Origin: Martinezella tropici
Lineage (GTDB): Bacteria > Pseudomonadota > Alphaproteobacteria > Rhizobiales > Rhizobiaceae
Assembly: GCF_003287875.1 (NCBI RefSeq)
Contig: NZ_QMKK01000015.1
Span: 1-64,000, forward strand
Reading direction: 5' to 3'
DNA: 64,000 bases
Shown here piece after piece: positions 28,387-40,577 of this stretch (its first letter is position 1; the number at the start of each line of letters is the position of its first letter). The notes beneath the pieces are model-generated. The model worked only from the letters and a program-made list of their open reading frames with translations. It was not told the origin of the DNA and made no database searches. A program made the position numbers and the translations under genes.

Positions 28387-29209
28387 CGTTCGTGGTTTCC
28401 TTGGGTGCTTTCGAGGATCGGGGATGCGAGCCACTGCCGCGCGGGGACTTCCGCGAGAAGCGGTCGAGAGACGAGATCACCCCGCGCAAGACGCTGATTT
28501 CCTGTTCGGTGAAGGCCCGGCGCGAGAGGACGGCCCGGAGATTGTCGACCATTTTCGGCTTTTTCCCGGCGGGATGGAAATAATTGCGCGCATCCAGCGC
28601 TTCCTCGAGCTGGTCGAAAAGGCCGAAAAGCTGCTCCTTCGTCGAAGGCCGCTGCTCGATCGCCTGGAAAGGCACATCGCCGAGATCCTCCATGCCCGAC
28701 TTCATCCACTCATAGGACATCAGCAGCACGGCCTGCGCGATGTTCAAAGAAGCAAAGGCGGGATTGACGGGAAATGTCACGATCTCGTCGGCCAGCGCCA
28801 CTTCCTCGTTCGTCAGGCCCCAGCGCTCCCTACCGAAGAGGATGCCGGTACCCTCACCTGCTTGGAACTTGGCACGAAGGGTTTGCGCGGCAATAACAGG
28901 CGAACGCACCGGCTTGTAACCATCCCGCTCCCGCGCGGTTGTCGCATAGATGAAATTGAGATCAGCGATCGCCTGCTCCAGTGTCTCGTAGACCTTGGTC
29001 GCTTCGATGATGTGATCCGCCTTGGAAGCCGTCGCCTGTGCCCTCTCGTTCGGCCAGCCATCGCGAGGATTGACGAGCCGCAACTCGGCAAGGCCGAAAT
29101 TCGCCATGGCGCGCGCCACCATGCCGATATTTTCGCCCATCTGCGGCTCGACCAGAATGATGGCCGGCCCTTCGGCCAGAAGTTGACGCTCGCTGTTCGT
29201 GCCTGCCAT
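28367..29209 (-). CDS. trmJ: tRNA (Cm32/Um32) methyltransferase TrmJ family
   Basis: This 280-residue SPOUT methyltransferase has the knot motifs [20 protein letters not shown] (N-terminal), [16 protein letters not shown] and the C-terminal knot [18 protein letters not shown]-terminal extension (about 180-280) typical of TrmJ follows, with a Ser/Lys-rich tail. The modification is 2'-O-methylation at tRNA position 32. It is the first gene of a trmJ-murI-GNAT operon, with overlapping genes. Confidence 0.93.
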   Translation of the reverse strand: MAGTNSERQLLAEGPAIILVEPQMGENIGMVARAMANFGLAELRLVNPRDGWPNERAQATASKADHIIEATKVYETLEQAIADLNFIYATTARERDGYKPVRSPVIAAQTLRAKFQAGEGTGILFGRERWGLTNEEVALADEIVTFPVNPAFASLNIAQAVLLMSYEWMKSGMEDLGDVPFQAIEQRPSTKEQLFGLFDQLEEALDARNYFHPAGKKPKMVDNLRAVLSRRAFTEQEISVLRGVISSLDRFSRKSPRGSGSHPRSSKAPKETTNDDSSGE

Positions 29210-29250
29210 GATGCCTAAATCTCCGCGCGCGAAACCAATCGCGCTAATTC

Positions 29251-29298
29251 GAGCATGATGCCGAGAAGTGTTAGCGGTTTTCGGACGACATCATGCTC
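29251..29298. repeat. Rhizobial intergenic palindrome (GAGCATGATG type)
   Basis: GAGCATGATG (29251-29260) and CATCATGCTC (29289-29298) are perfect inverted copies, with an inner CCGAGAA/TTTTCGG pair. This palindrome type is widespread between genes in rhizobial genomes. It lies between trmJ (start 29209) and the periplasmic protein gene. Confidence 0.75.
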
Positions 29299-29385
29299 AA
29301 TGTCCTGATTCCGGTGTCGCAATAGCGAGACGCCAGCCGATCGGCAAGGTTTTTGCGCTTGAACGGCAGAACGAATCCGGCCCGA

Positions 29386-29988
29386 TTATTGTGGATTGGC
29401 GGGCTTCTGATCCGACGGTTGCTGCGTCTGGTCTGTCGGCTGTTGCTGCTGTTGTTTGACGAGATCCACCATCACGCTCTTGAGCGAGCTCGGATTGCCG
29501 TTGTCATCGTTGGTGACGATATCGTCCACCAGGGGCCTGCCGCCCTCTTCGATGACCTCGAAACGAACCGTGGTCACCTTCTGATAATCGGCATCTGATC
29601 CCATGCAGGTGGATTTCTTGAAGGTCGCCAGCACCTCGGTCACATTGTTCTTCGGCGTCTGGGCGGCAATCTTCACGTCCTCCAGCGGACACGCATCCTG
29701 CGCATTGACGATGACATCGTAGTCGAAGGGCGAGATACCATCCTCGTCGGCGGCGGGAAATTGCGCCGCCGCCTGATATTTCGCCGCGAAATCCTTGCTG
29801 TAGATATCCTTGAGCTTGCTCTCGTCGAAGATATCCTGCCAATCGCTGTCGCCGCCCGCCCAGTTCGAGACGGTCGCATCCATGATGGCCTTGACCGGCG
29901 TCGTCGCATCGGCGGCCAGTGCCATATGCGCGCCTAGGGAGAACTGAAAGAGCGTGAAGGCAAGCGCGGATGCGGCAAATTTCTGCAT
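29386..29988 (-). CDS. Secreted/periplasmic protein of unknown function
   Basis: This 200-residue protein has a Sec signal peptide (about residues 1-25, QKFAASALAFTLFQFSLG ... ALA). The mature domain contains two Cys (DACPLED and KSTCMGSD), a likely disulphide. The C-terminal tail is Gln/Pro-rich (QQQQQPTDQTQQPSDQ). The VRFEVIEEGGRPLVDDIV segment resembles DUF3828-like periplasmic domains, but this is only an impression. The start at 29988 gives a proper signal peptide; the frame to 30051 does not. Confidence 0.75.
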   Translation of the reverse strand: MQKFAASALAFTLFQFSLGAHMALAADATTPVKAIMDATVSNWAGGDSDWQDIFDESKLKDIYSKDFAAKYQAAAQFPAADEDGISPFDYDVIVNAQDACPLEDVKIAAQTPKNNVTEVLATFKKSTCMGSDADYQKVTTVRFEVIEEGGRPLVDDIVTNDDNGNPSSLKSVMVDLVKQQQQQPTDQTQQPSDQKPANPQ

Positions 29989-30210
29989 GACGTGATTCCG
30001 TAATAACAGGCAAAACATGCGCGACCTTAGCCCCATCGACCGCTTTGGCAATGGCCGGATCGCAAAAAGCGGATGATGTCACGAATGATCAAAAACACTA
30101 TGCCCAAGGCTCTATCGGCTTTGCGTTCCGCACTTGCGGTGCTATAGCCCTCGGGACTTCATATTACTCACAGGACCATCGGGTCCCATCAGCTTAAACG
30201 AGGCAGAAGC

Positions 30211-31425
30211 ATGAAGAAGATCAAGGTCGCAAATCCCGTTGCCGATCTCGATGGCGACGAAATGACTCGCATCATCTGGCAGCTCATCAAAGAAAAACTG
30301 ATCTTCCCCTACCTCGACATCGATATCGATTATTACGACCTCTCGGTCGAAAACCGCGACGCCACCAATGACCAGGTCACCGTCGACGCCGCTAACGCCA
30401 TCAAAAAATACGGCGTCGGCATCAAATGCGCGACGATCACGCCGGACGAAGCCCGCGTCAAGGAATTCAACCTCAAGGAAATGTGGAAGAGCCCGAACGG
30501 CACGATCCGCAACATTCTCGGCGGCGTCATCTTCCGCGAGCCGATCATCTGCAAGAACGTTCCGCGCCTCGTTCCGGGCTGGACGCAGCCGATCGTCGTC
30601 GGCCGTCACGCTTTCGGCGACCAGTACCGCGCCACCGACTTCAAGTTCCCCGGCAAGGGCAAGCTCACCATCAAGTTTGTCGGCGAAGACGGCACGGTCA
30701 TCGAGAAGGAAGTCTTCAACGCTCCTGGCGCCGGCGTTGCCATGGCCATGTACAACCTCGACGAGTCGATCCGCGAATTCGCCCGCGCCTCGATGATGTA
30801 CGGCCTGATGCGCAAGTGGCCGGTCTACCTCTCGACCAAGAACACCATCCTCAAGGCCTATGACGGCCGCTTCAAGGACATCTTCGAAGAAGTCTACCAG
30901 AACGAGTTCAAGGCTCAGTTCGACGAAGCCGGCATCACCTACGAGCATCGCCTGATCGACGACATGGTTGCCTCGGCTCTCAAGTGGTCCGGCGGCTACG
31001 TCTGGGCCTGCAAGAACTACGACGGCGACGTCCAGTCCGATACCGTTGCCCAGGGCTTCGGCTCGCTCGGCCTAATGACCTCGGTTCTGCTCACGCCGGA
31101 TGGCAAGACGGTCGAAGCCGAAGCCGCACACGGCACGGTGACCCGCCACTATCGTCAGCACCAGAAGGGTCAGGAAACCTCGACGAACTCGATCGCTTCG
31201 ATCTTCGCCTGGACCCGCGGCCTCGCTCATCGCGCCAAGCTCGACGACAATGCCGAACTCGCGAAGTTCGCTTCCACGCTCGAAAAGGTTTGCGTCGACA
31301 CGGTTGAAGCCGGCTACATGACCAAGGACCTGGCGCTGCTGATCGGCCCCGATCAGCCGTGGCTCTCGACCACCGCCTTCCTCGACAAGATCGACGAAAA
31401 CCTCAAGAAGGCCATGGCTGCCTAA
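30211..31425 (+). CDS. icd: NADP-dependent isocitrate dehydrogenase
   Basis: This 404-residue, eukaryote-like (subfamily II) homodimeric IDH of the TCA cycle begins [40 protein letters not shown] holds the substrate serine/arginine loop. The metal and NADP regions are in [39 protein letters not shown] and [17 protein letters not shown] (His/Arg typical of NADP use). The start has GAGGCAG upstream. It is a single gene with a strong terminator. Confidence 0.97.
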   Translation: MKKIKVANPVADLDGDEMTRIIWQLIKEKLIFPYLDIDIDYYDLSVENRDATNDQVTVDAANAIKKYGVGIKCATITPDEARVKEFNLKEMWKSPNGTIRNILGGVIFREPIICKNVPRLVPGWTQPIVVGRHAFGDQYRATDFKFPGKGKLTIKFVGEDGTVIEKEVFNAPGAGVAMAMYNLDESIREFARASMMYGLMRKWPVYLSTKNTILKAYDGRFKDIFEEVYQNEFKAQFDEAGITYEHRLIDDMVASALKWSGGYVWACKNYDGDVQSDTVAQGFGSLGLMTSVLLTPDGKTVEAEAAHGTVTRHYRQHQKGQETSTNSIASIFAWTRGLAHRAKLDDNAELAKFASTLEKVCVDTVEAGYMTKDLALLIGPDQPWLSTTAFLDKIDENLKKAMAA

Positions 31426-31449
31426 GCCTCGTCACCATCTGGACATAAG

Positions 31450-31480
31450 AAAACCCGGCCTCAGCGCCGGGTTTTCTTTT
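31450..31480 (+). terminator. icd intrinsic terminator
   Basis: AAAACCCGGC (31450-31459) pairs with GCCGGGTTTT (31466-31475) and is followed by CTTTT. It lies 25 bases after the icd stop. Confidence 0.93.
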
Positions 31481-31544
31481 GCGCGGAATCTTGCCGCCGG
31501 GGCGAACCGGTGGCAAAAATGCGCGCAACAAAAGGGAGAGGCAG

Positions 31545-32171
31545 ATGGCTGAGGAACTCGTTTTCTATACCAATCCGATGTCGCGCGGACGCATAGCCCG
31601 CTGGATGCTGGAGGAAATCGGCCAGCCCTACCGCACCGAATATCTCGACTACGGCACGACGATGAAGTCGCCGGAATATCTTGCAGTCAACCCAATGGGC
31701 AAGGTGCCGGCCATCAAGCACGGCGACACCGTCGTCACCGAAGGTGCCGCCATCTGTGCCTATCTGGCCGAAACCTTCTCGCAGGCAGGCCTTGCCCCGA
31801 CAGCGGCCGAGCGCGGCCGCTATTTCCGCTGGATGTTTTTTGCGGCCGGCCCGTTCGAGATGGCGATCACCAATCGCACCCTCGGCTTCGAAGTGCCGCC
31901 GGAACGCCTGCGCATGGCCGGCTGCGGCAGCTTCGCGAATGTGCTTGATGCGATGGAGTACGCCGTCACGACCTCGCCGTTTATCGCCGGCGACCGCTTC
32001 ACGGCCGCCGACGTCTATGTCGGTTCGCATATCGGCTGGGGTCTCAATTTCGGGACGATCGAAAAGCGGCCAGCTTTCATCGACTACTGGAGCCGGGTCA
32101 GCGACCGCGACGCCTACCGCCGTGGCAACGAGATTGATAATGCCGCGATGCCGAAACCGGCTAATGCCTGA
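31545..32171 (+). CDS. Glutathione S-transferase family protein
   Basis: This 208-residue GST has an N-terminal thioredoxin-like domain: ELVFYTNPMSRGRIARWMLEE carries the catalytic-loop Ser and NPMGKVPAIKHGD the cis-Pro. TEGAAICAYLAETF follows, then an all-helical C-terminal domain with FTAADVYVGSHIGW. The start at 31545 has GGGAGAGG directly upstream. The substrate is unknown. It stands alone, convergent with the AraC regulator. Confidence 0.92.
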   Translation: MAEELVFYTNPMSRGRIARWMLEEIGQPYRTEYLDYGTTMKSPEYLAVNPMGKVPAIKHGDTVVTEGAAICAYLAETFSQAGLAPTAAERGRYFRWMFFAAGPFEMAITNRTLGFEVPPERLRMAGCGSFANVLDAMEYAVTTSPFIAGDRFTAADVYVGSHIGWGLNFGTIEKRPAFIDYWSRVSDRDAYRRGNEIDNAAMPKPANA

Positions 32172-32217
32172 CAATACAAGGTATTGAAAGGAAACCCTCT
32201 ATCGGGATCTTATGCCG

Positions 32218-33069
32218 CTACTGAAGCGGCATATAGATATCCGTCAGCAATTCCGTCGGCGGTACATCACGCGGATTGTTGATATATTCCTCGAACATGA
32301 GGGTATCGCGCAGCTGCCGTCCGGAAGCCGGAAGCCATTGCGCATAGAGCCACTGATAAGCCCTATGCATGTTCGCATAAGGCCCCTTGTGACGCAGCAC
32401 GGCATATTCACCGCCCTCCAGCGAGCGCCGTTCCAGTGGGGCGGCAGTCGCAACGGCCTCGCTGGCAGTAACACAGGCATAGGAGCGCAGATTGTCCGCT
32501 TCCACGACATCGGGATCGTCGAGATAGACGCCGATCATGCGCATGTCCGGCCCTGCCAGACCGCGGGCGAAGATGGTGCCGAAGAGTGTTTCGAAAGCCT
32601 GGCCTATCTGCATGTAGGAGCCGCGATGGGCGACACCGATCAGTGACATCGGGGAAATGGTGCGAAGCGTAACGTCGAACATGATCGTGATCCTTCCTTG
32701 AGTATTGGGTTCGAAGATCCTGTGGCTTCCCTCATTCCGATATCGCGCCGGCGGCATGCCGTAGACGGATCTGAAGATGCGGTTGAACGATTGGAGGTTG
32801 GGATAGCCCGACCGCTTTGCAATGTCGCTGACGGATAGACGGGTGTTGACGAGATCGCCGGCGGCACGGTGCAGCCGCAGCCGCTTGACGGTCGCCGCCG
32901 CCGTCTCACCATAGATCGCCCGATAGATCCTGTGCCAGTGGTAGCTGGACATGCAGGCGATCTCGGCGAGCTTTTCCATATCGAGTTCTTCATCCAGATG
33001 CTCATGGATATAGGCCGAAACCCGCCGCAACCGGGTCTCGTAAAGCGTCCACGCCGTTCCACCACTCAT
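32218..33069 (-). CDS. AraC-family regulator with GyrI-like ligand domain
   Basis: In this 283-residue Rob/SoxS-like protein the two helix-turn-helix motifs come first (residues 10-110: LEKLAEIACMSSYHWHRIYR-like helix, then SVSDIAKRSGYPNLQSFNRIF). A GyrI-like small-molecule-binding domain follows (about 125-283, beginning MFDVTLRTISPMSLIGVAHRG and ending DIYMPLQ). Such proteins sense amphipathic drugs or metabolites. The start at 33069 has AGGGGG 6 bases upstream. Its target is not obvious here; the convergent GST gene is a neighbour but not divergent. Confidence 0.9.
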   Translation of the reverse strand: MSGGTAWTLYETRLRRVSAYIHEHLDEELDMEKLAEIACMSSYHWHRIYRAIYGETAAATVKRLRLHRAAGDLVNTRLSVSDIAKRSGYPNLQSFNRIFRSVYGMPPARYRNEGSHRIFEPNTQGRITIMFDVTLRTISPMSLIGVAHRGSYMQIGQAFETLFGTIFARGLAGPDMRMIGVYLDDPDVVEADNLRSYACVTASEAVATAAPLERRSLEGGEYAVLRHKGPYANMHRAYQWLYAQWLPASGRQLRDTLMFEEYINNPRDVPPTELLTDIYMPLQ

Positions 33070-33148
33070 GTCTAACCCCCTTGTAAATCGATCGGCCGAC
33101 AAGAGCATAACCGGATTTGACAAATCCTGCGGAGTTGCCTGCATAAAC

Positions 33149-33178
33149 AAAAATGGCGGACACCGAAGCATCCGCCAT
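33149..33178 (-). terminator. alaS intrinsic terminator
   Basis: ATGGCGGA (33153-33160) pairs with TCCGCCAT (33171-33178). On the minus strand it is followed by TTTTGTTT. It lies 29 bases beyond the alaS stop. Confidence 0.9.
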
Positions 33179-33206
33179 CCTGGATTATCTATCGGAAATC
33201 AGCGAC

Positions 33207-35867
<2,661 letters not shown>

Positions 35868-35956
35868 ATGGGGCCCTTCAGTCCTGCGCTCAGCAACTTG
35901 CATCAAAGTCAGTGGCTTTTATCGTCCGCTCCCGGCGCTGTCCAGCCGCACGAACA

Positions 35957-35994
35957 AAACCGGCCGCACATCCCTTGGACAATACGGCCGGTTT
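35957..35994 (-). terminator. recA intrinsic terminator
   Basis: A 10-base-pair stem AAACCGGCCG/CGGCCGGTTT (35957-35966 with 35985-35994) has an 18-base loop. It is read on the minus strand into TTTTGTTCG, 46 bases after the recA stop. Confidence 0.85.
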
Positions 35995-36040
35995 CGAATT
36001 TTAGTCTCGGTCTTGGATGGGAAATTGCTCCCGAAAATCC

Positions 36041-37126
<1,086 letters not shown>

Positions 37127-37185
37127 CCGATCCACCTTTAGGTTATTGAAGCCGCTCTAGCAATGTCGCCGCCGATGAGAATTGT

Positions 37186-37200
37186 GTACTCGATTTGTTC
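37186..37200 (-). promoter_or_regulatory. Possible LexA (SOS) box of recA
   Basis: GTAC-N7-GTTC (37186-37189, 37197-37200) differs by one base from the alphaproteobacterial LexA consensus GTTC-N7-GTTC. It lies 60-75 bases before the recA start. Position and pattern fit; the mismatch lowers confidence. Confidence 0.4.
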
Positions 37201-37365
37201 TCATGTCGCAAGGCCACAACAAGCAATTGAAAGAAAAAGGTAAAATGAATTCCGTTCTATTTTTGTTTTCTTCTTTCTTCCCAGGCACTTGCATGACCGA
37301 GGCGGTGAATTGCCAGATGTTACCGACCCGTCCGATTCGTCCTTTCGACCGCTGAGGAAAACCAT

Positions 37366-38310
37366 ATGGCGAAGAAGATTCTCGTTCTCGGCGGCGCCCA
37401 TATCGACCGGCGCGGCCGTATCTTCGGCGAGACCGCACCCGGCGCCAGCAACCCCGGCGCCTGGTTCGAGGAACCCGGCGGCGGCGGTTTCAATGCGGCC
37501 CGGAATCTCGCCCGCCTGGGCTTCGACGTAAAGCTGATCTCGCCGCGCGGCGGCGACCCTTCGGGCGAAATGGTGGCGGAAGCGGCAAGCCATGCCGGCA
37601 TCGACGACAAGCCCTTCGTCTTCCTCGATCGCAAGACGCCGAGCTATACGGCGATCCTCGAACGCGACGGCAATCTGGTCATCGCGCTTGCCGACATGGA
37701 ACTCTACAAGCTGTTCGTCCCGAGGCGTCTGGCTATTCGCGCCGTGCGCGACGCTTTCGAAGAAACCGACCTCGTTCTCTGCGACGCCAATCTGCCGGCA
37801 GAGACCCTGGCCGCGATCGCAGCAAGAGCCGCCGCCTGCGGCAAGTCCGTCGCGGCAATCGCGATCTCTCCGGCGAAAGTCGTGCGGCTGAAGCAGAGCC
37901 TTGCCGGCATCGACCATCTCTTCCTTAATGAAGCCGAGGCCGCCGCGCTGACCGAAAGCCGGCCTGAAGATCCACTCGAATGGGTGAGCGGATTGCGCGC
38001 CCTTGGCTTGCGCAATGGCGTCATCACCCGCGGCAGGCGGCCGCTGATCGCATTTTCCCGGGATGCCGTCGTCAGCCTGCAGCCACCCGTCGTCGACGAT
38101 GTCGCCGATGTCACCGGGGCGGGAGATTCGCTCGCTTCCGGCGTGCTGTCGGCCCTGCTTGACGGACATGATCTCGCAGAGGCTGTCCGCCACGGTGCTG
38201 CAGCCGCAGCGATCACCGTGCAATCGCCCTTCGCCACCGCCGAAAATCTGTCTCCCGAGCTTTTGGAGACGATGTTGGCCCTTGTTCCCAAGGCCGAAAT
38301 TCTGTCATGA
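37366..38310 (+). CDS. psuK: PfkB-family kinase, probable pseudouridine kinase
   Basis: This 314-residue ribokinase-fold protein has EEPGGGGFNAARNLARLGFDV near the N-terminus (sugar-binding Gly-rich stretch) and DVTGAGDSLASGVLSALLDG near residue 250 (PfkB signature 2, with catalytic Asp). Its position directly before psuG (46-base gap) indicates phosphorylation of pseudouridine to pseudouridine 5'-phosphate, the substrate of PsuG. Without that neighbour it would only be called a PfkB kinase. Confidence 0.88.
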   Translation: MAKKILVLGGAHIDRRGRIFGETAPGASNPGAWFEEPGGGGFNAARNLARLGFDVKLISPRGGDPSGEMVAEAASHAGIDDKPFVFLDRKTPSYTAILERDGNLVIALADMELYKLFVPRRLAIRAVRDAFEETDLVLCDANLPAETLAAIAARAAACGKSVAAIAISPAKVVRLKQSLAGIDHLFLNEAEAAALTESRPEDPLEWVSGLRALGLRNGVITRGRRPLIAFSRDAVVSLQPPVVDDVADVTGAGDSLASGVLSALLDGHDLAEAVRHGAAAAAITVQSPFATAENLSPELLETMLALVPKAEILS

Positions 38311-38356
38311 AGCCTGCTCAGAACGCGTATATTGTTTCAGTGAATTGGAAACGACA

Positions 38357-39283
38357 ATGACCCAGCCTATCTCGCCACTGCTTCCGATCTCCTATTCGAA
38401 GGAAGTCGCCGCCGCCAAGCTGCGCGGCGCCCCGCTCGTGGCACTGGAATCGACCATCATCACCCACGGCATGCCTTATCCCGGCAATATCGAGATGGCT
38501 CGCAGCGTCGAGGCGATCATCCGGCAGGAAGGCGCAGTGCCAGCGACTATCGCCGTCATCCATGGCGCGCTGCACATCGGTCTTGAGCCGGAAGAGCTGG
38601 AAGCATTGGCGAAGACGGAAGGGGCGATGAAGGTTTCACGCGCCGACATCGCCTTTGCGATCGCCGAGCGGCGAACCGGCGCGACCACCGTCGCCGCCAC
38701 GATGATTGCCGCCGCCCGCGCCGGCATCAAGGTTTTCGCCACCGGCGGCATCGGCGGCGTCCATCGTGGTGCCGAAGAGAGCTTCGACATCTCTGCCGAT
38801 CTTGAAGAGCTTGCGCGCACGGGCGTCATTGTCGTCTGCGCCGGCGCCAAGGCGATCCTCGATATTCCGAAGACGTTGGAAGTGCTGGAAACCCGCGGCG
38901 TTCCGGTCGTAACCTACGACAGCGCCGAATTTCCGGCCTTCTGGTCGCGTTCTTCCGGCCTGGCAAGCCCGCTGACGCTGAACAGCCCGGCTGCCATCGC
39001 CAATTTCCAATCCACGCGCGAGCAGCTCGGCATCGATGGCGGCATGCTGATCGCCAATCCGGTGCCGGAAGCCGACGAAATCCCGCGCGAGGAAATGGAA
39101 ATCTATATCGAGCGCGCCCTCGACAGTGCCGAGCGCGACGAGATCACCGGCAAGGCCGTAACGCCCTATCTGCTCAGCACCATCTTCGACATCACCGAAG
39201 GCCGCAGCCTCAAGACGAACATCGCGCTTGTCGAAAACAATGCGCGCCTGGCCGCCGAAATCGCGGTCGCTCTGGCAGAATAA
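38357..39283 (+). CDS. psuG: Pseudouridine-5'-phosphate glycosidase
   Basis: This 308-residue enzyme splits pseudouridine 5'-phosphate into uracil and ribose 5-phosphate (reversible C-C glycosidase). Family stretches are PLVALESTIITHGMPYPGN, the catalytic-Lys region, KVFATGGIGGVHRGAEESFD and FPAFWSRSSGLASPL. The start MTQPISPLLPISYSKEV at 38357 is the conserved one; the frame to 38063 is an alternative frame of psuK. It forms a two-gene operon with psuK. Confidence 0.96.
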   Translation: MTQPISPLLPISYSKEVAAAKLRGAPLVALESTIITHGMPYPGNIEMARSVEAIIRQEGAVPATIAVIHGALHIGLEPEELEALAKTEGAMKVSRADIAFAIAERRTGATTVAATMIAAARAGIKVFATGGIGGVHRGAEESFDISADLEELARTGVIVVCAGAKAILDIPKTLEVLETRGVPVVTYDSAEFPAFWSRSSGLASPLTLNSPAAIANFQSTREQLGIDGGMLIANPVPEADEIPREEMEIYIERALDSAERDEITGKAVTPYLLSTIFDITEGRSLKTNIALVENNARLAAEIAVALAE

Positions 39284-39305
39284 TTAGATAAGCAGTTACG
39301 AAAAC

Positions 39306-39339
39306 GGCCGGGCGCTTCAAAAGATCGTCCGGCCTTTTT
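39306..39339. terminator. Terminator between psuG and trpS
   Basis: GGCCGGGCG (39306-39314) pairs with CGTCCGGCC (39326-39334) with one G-U pair. TTTTT follows on the plus strand and AAAAC precedes, so it can serve both the convergent psuG and trpS transcripts. Confidence 0.88.
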
Positions 39340-39343
39340 CGTT

Positions 39344-40363
39344 TCAGATCAGGGAGAACAGACCCAAGGCGTCGCGTAATTCCGCAAGCGTTGCCTCCGT
39401 CCGTTCCCTCGCCTTTCTCGTCCCCTCACGCACGACTTCCATCACATAGTCCGGCTCGGCAGCATAGTGTGCTCGGCGCGCGCGGATCGGAGCGAGCAGC
39501 GCCTGCAGGATATCATCAAGACGTCTCTTTAAGGTGATATCACCAAGTCCACCTCGGCGATAATGCGCCTTCATGTCATCAACCAACTGCCGGTCCTCGC
39601 AGAAGGCATCCAGATAGGTGAAGACGACGTTTCCCTCGACCCTGCCGGGATCGCCGACGCGCAGATGATCGGGATCGGTATACATCCGCCGTACCGCATC
39701 GCTTATTTCATCCGGCGAGGAGGAAAGCGGGATGGCGTTGCCCTGGGATTTGCTCATCTTCGCCTTGCCGTCGACGCCTGGCAGGCGCCCCACGCTCGGC
39801 ACCATCGCCGTTGCTTCCACAAGAACATCGCGCCCAATCTGCCGATTGAGACGGCGAACGATCTCGTTCGTCTGCTCGATCAATGGTGCCTGATCCTCGC
39901 CGACGGGAACGATCGTCGCCTTGAAGGCGGTGATATCGGCAGCCTGTGAAACCGGGTAGCAGAGAAAGCCGGCAGGCACGTCACGTTCGAATCCGCGCAG
40001 CTGGATCTCCGTCTTGATCGTCGGATTACGCTCCAGGCGACTGACCGTGACGAAATTCAGATAAAGCAGCGTCAGCTCCGCCAGCGCCGGCAAAGCGGAT
40101 TGGACGCAGATCGTCGTCAGCGCCGGATCGACGCCGACTGCAAGATAATCGATAGCGACCTCAAGAACGTTGCGACGGACCTTCTCGGGATCATGGGCAT
40201 TGTCGGTCAGCGCCTGGATATCCGCCAGCAGCAGGAATTGCCGATGGCTATGCTGAAGCGCAACGCGGCTCTTCAGCGACCCGACATAATGGCCGAGATG
40301 AAGCGGACCGGTGGTCCGGTCGCCCGTCAGGATGACGGGGCGAGTGTCGGTAGGAGAATGCAT
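39344..40363 (-). CDS. trpS: Tryptophan--tRNA ligase, auxiliary-type
   Basis: This 339-residue class I synthetase has the HIGH-type motif PLHLGHYVG (residues 20-28) and KMSKS (202-206), both intact. [26 protein letters not shown]-like [15 protein letters not shown] and [13 protein letters not shown] are typical TrpRS stretches. The sequence ([16 protein letters not shown]) is of the divergent type rather than the common proteobacterial FSGVQPTGNLHLGN type, so this may be a second, auxiliary TrpRS. The start at 40363 has GGAG 7 bases upstream, lying inside a hairpin. A Trp-rich leader ORF precedes it. It follows cckA on the same strand. Confidence 0.93.
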   Translation of the reverse strand: MHSPTDTRPVILTGDRTTGPLHLGHYVGSLKSRVALQHSHRQFLLLADIQALTDNAHDPEKVRRNVLEVAIDYLAVGVDPALTTICVQSALPALAELTLLYLNFVTVSRLERNPTIKTEIQLRGFERDVPAGFLCYPVSQAADITAFKATIVPVGEDQAPLIEQTNEIVRRLNRQIGRDVLVEATAMVPSVGRLPGVDGKAKMSKSQGNAIPLSSSPDEISDAVRRMYTDPDHLRVGDPGRVEGNVVFTYLDAFCEDRQLVDDMKAHYRRGGLGDITLKRRLDDILQALLAPIRARRAHYAAEPDYVMEVVREGTRKARERTEATLAELRDALGLFSLI

Positions 40364-40493
40364 TTGGTTGCTCCGCAAAAGGAGCCGCCGCAATCGGGAA
40401 GGGAAAACGGAAAATGGACCATGCCTGCCGGATCACGGCGGCAGGGTCGATTTCAAGACATGACGACTGCCGCTCCTAGAAGGAGCGCCACCA
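40364..40493 (-). promoter_or_regulatory. Candidate tRNA-Trp-sensing translational attenuator of trpS
   Basis: There are four complementary segments on the minus strand. Segment 1 CGCTCCT (40487-40481) directly follows the two Trp codons. Segment 2 AGGAGCG (40477-40471) covers the leader stop codon. Segment 3 GCTCCT (40385-40380) and segment 4 GGAGC (40374-40370) follow, segment 4 being the trpS Shine-Dalgarno. Pairs 1:2 (7 bp), 2:3 (6 bp) and 3:4 (5 bp) exclude one another in sequence. A separate hairpin (40424-40430 with 40439-40445) stands between 2 and 3. Stalling on Trp codons would favour 2:3 and free the ribosome site. Confidence 0.55.
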
Positions 40494-40526
40494 CAAACGG
40501 CAAATGGGTTCGGGGAGGTCGATCAT
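40476..40526 (-). CDS. Trp-containing leader peptide upstream of trpS
   Basis: This is a 16-codon frame, MIDLPEPICRLWWRSF, with adjacent Trp codons 12 and 13 (40493-40488) and its TAG stop inside segment 2 of the proposed attenuator. Codons are those favoured in rhizobial genes (ATC GAC CTC CCC GAA). No strong ribosome site is seen. An overlapping 34-codon frame (40557-40453) with rarer codons (CGA, CTA, GGA) competes as an explanation. The leader-peptide reading is inferred from the tandem Trp codons and the gene that follows. Confidence 0.5.
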   Translation of the reverse strand: MIDLPEPICRLWWRSF

Positions 40527-40577
40527 GAGGCTGTCGATAGCATCCTTTCGCCGCCATCGGCAACAGCTGCTTCTCGC

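Noticed and set aside
40453..40557. 34-codon frame with hydrophobic end overlapping the trpS leader
   Set aside because: It uses rarer codons (CGA, CTA, GGA) and has no ribosome site. The Trp leader explains the region better, but this frame is not fully excluded.
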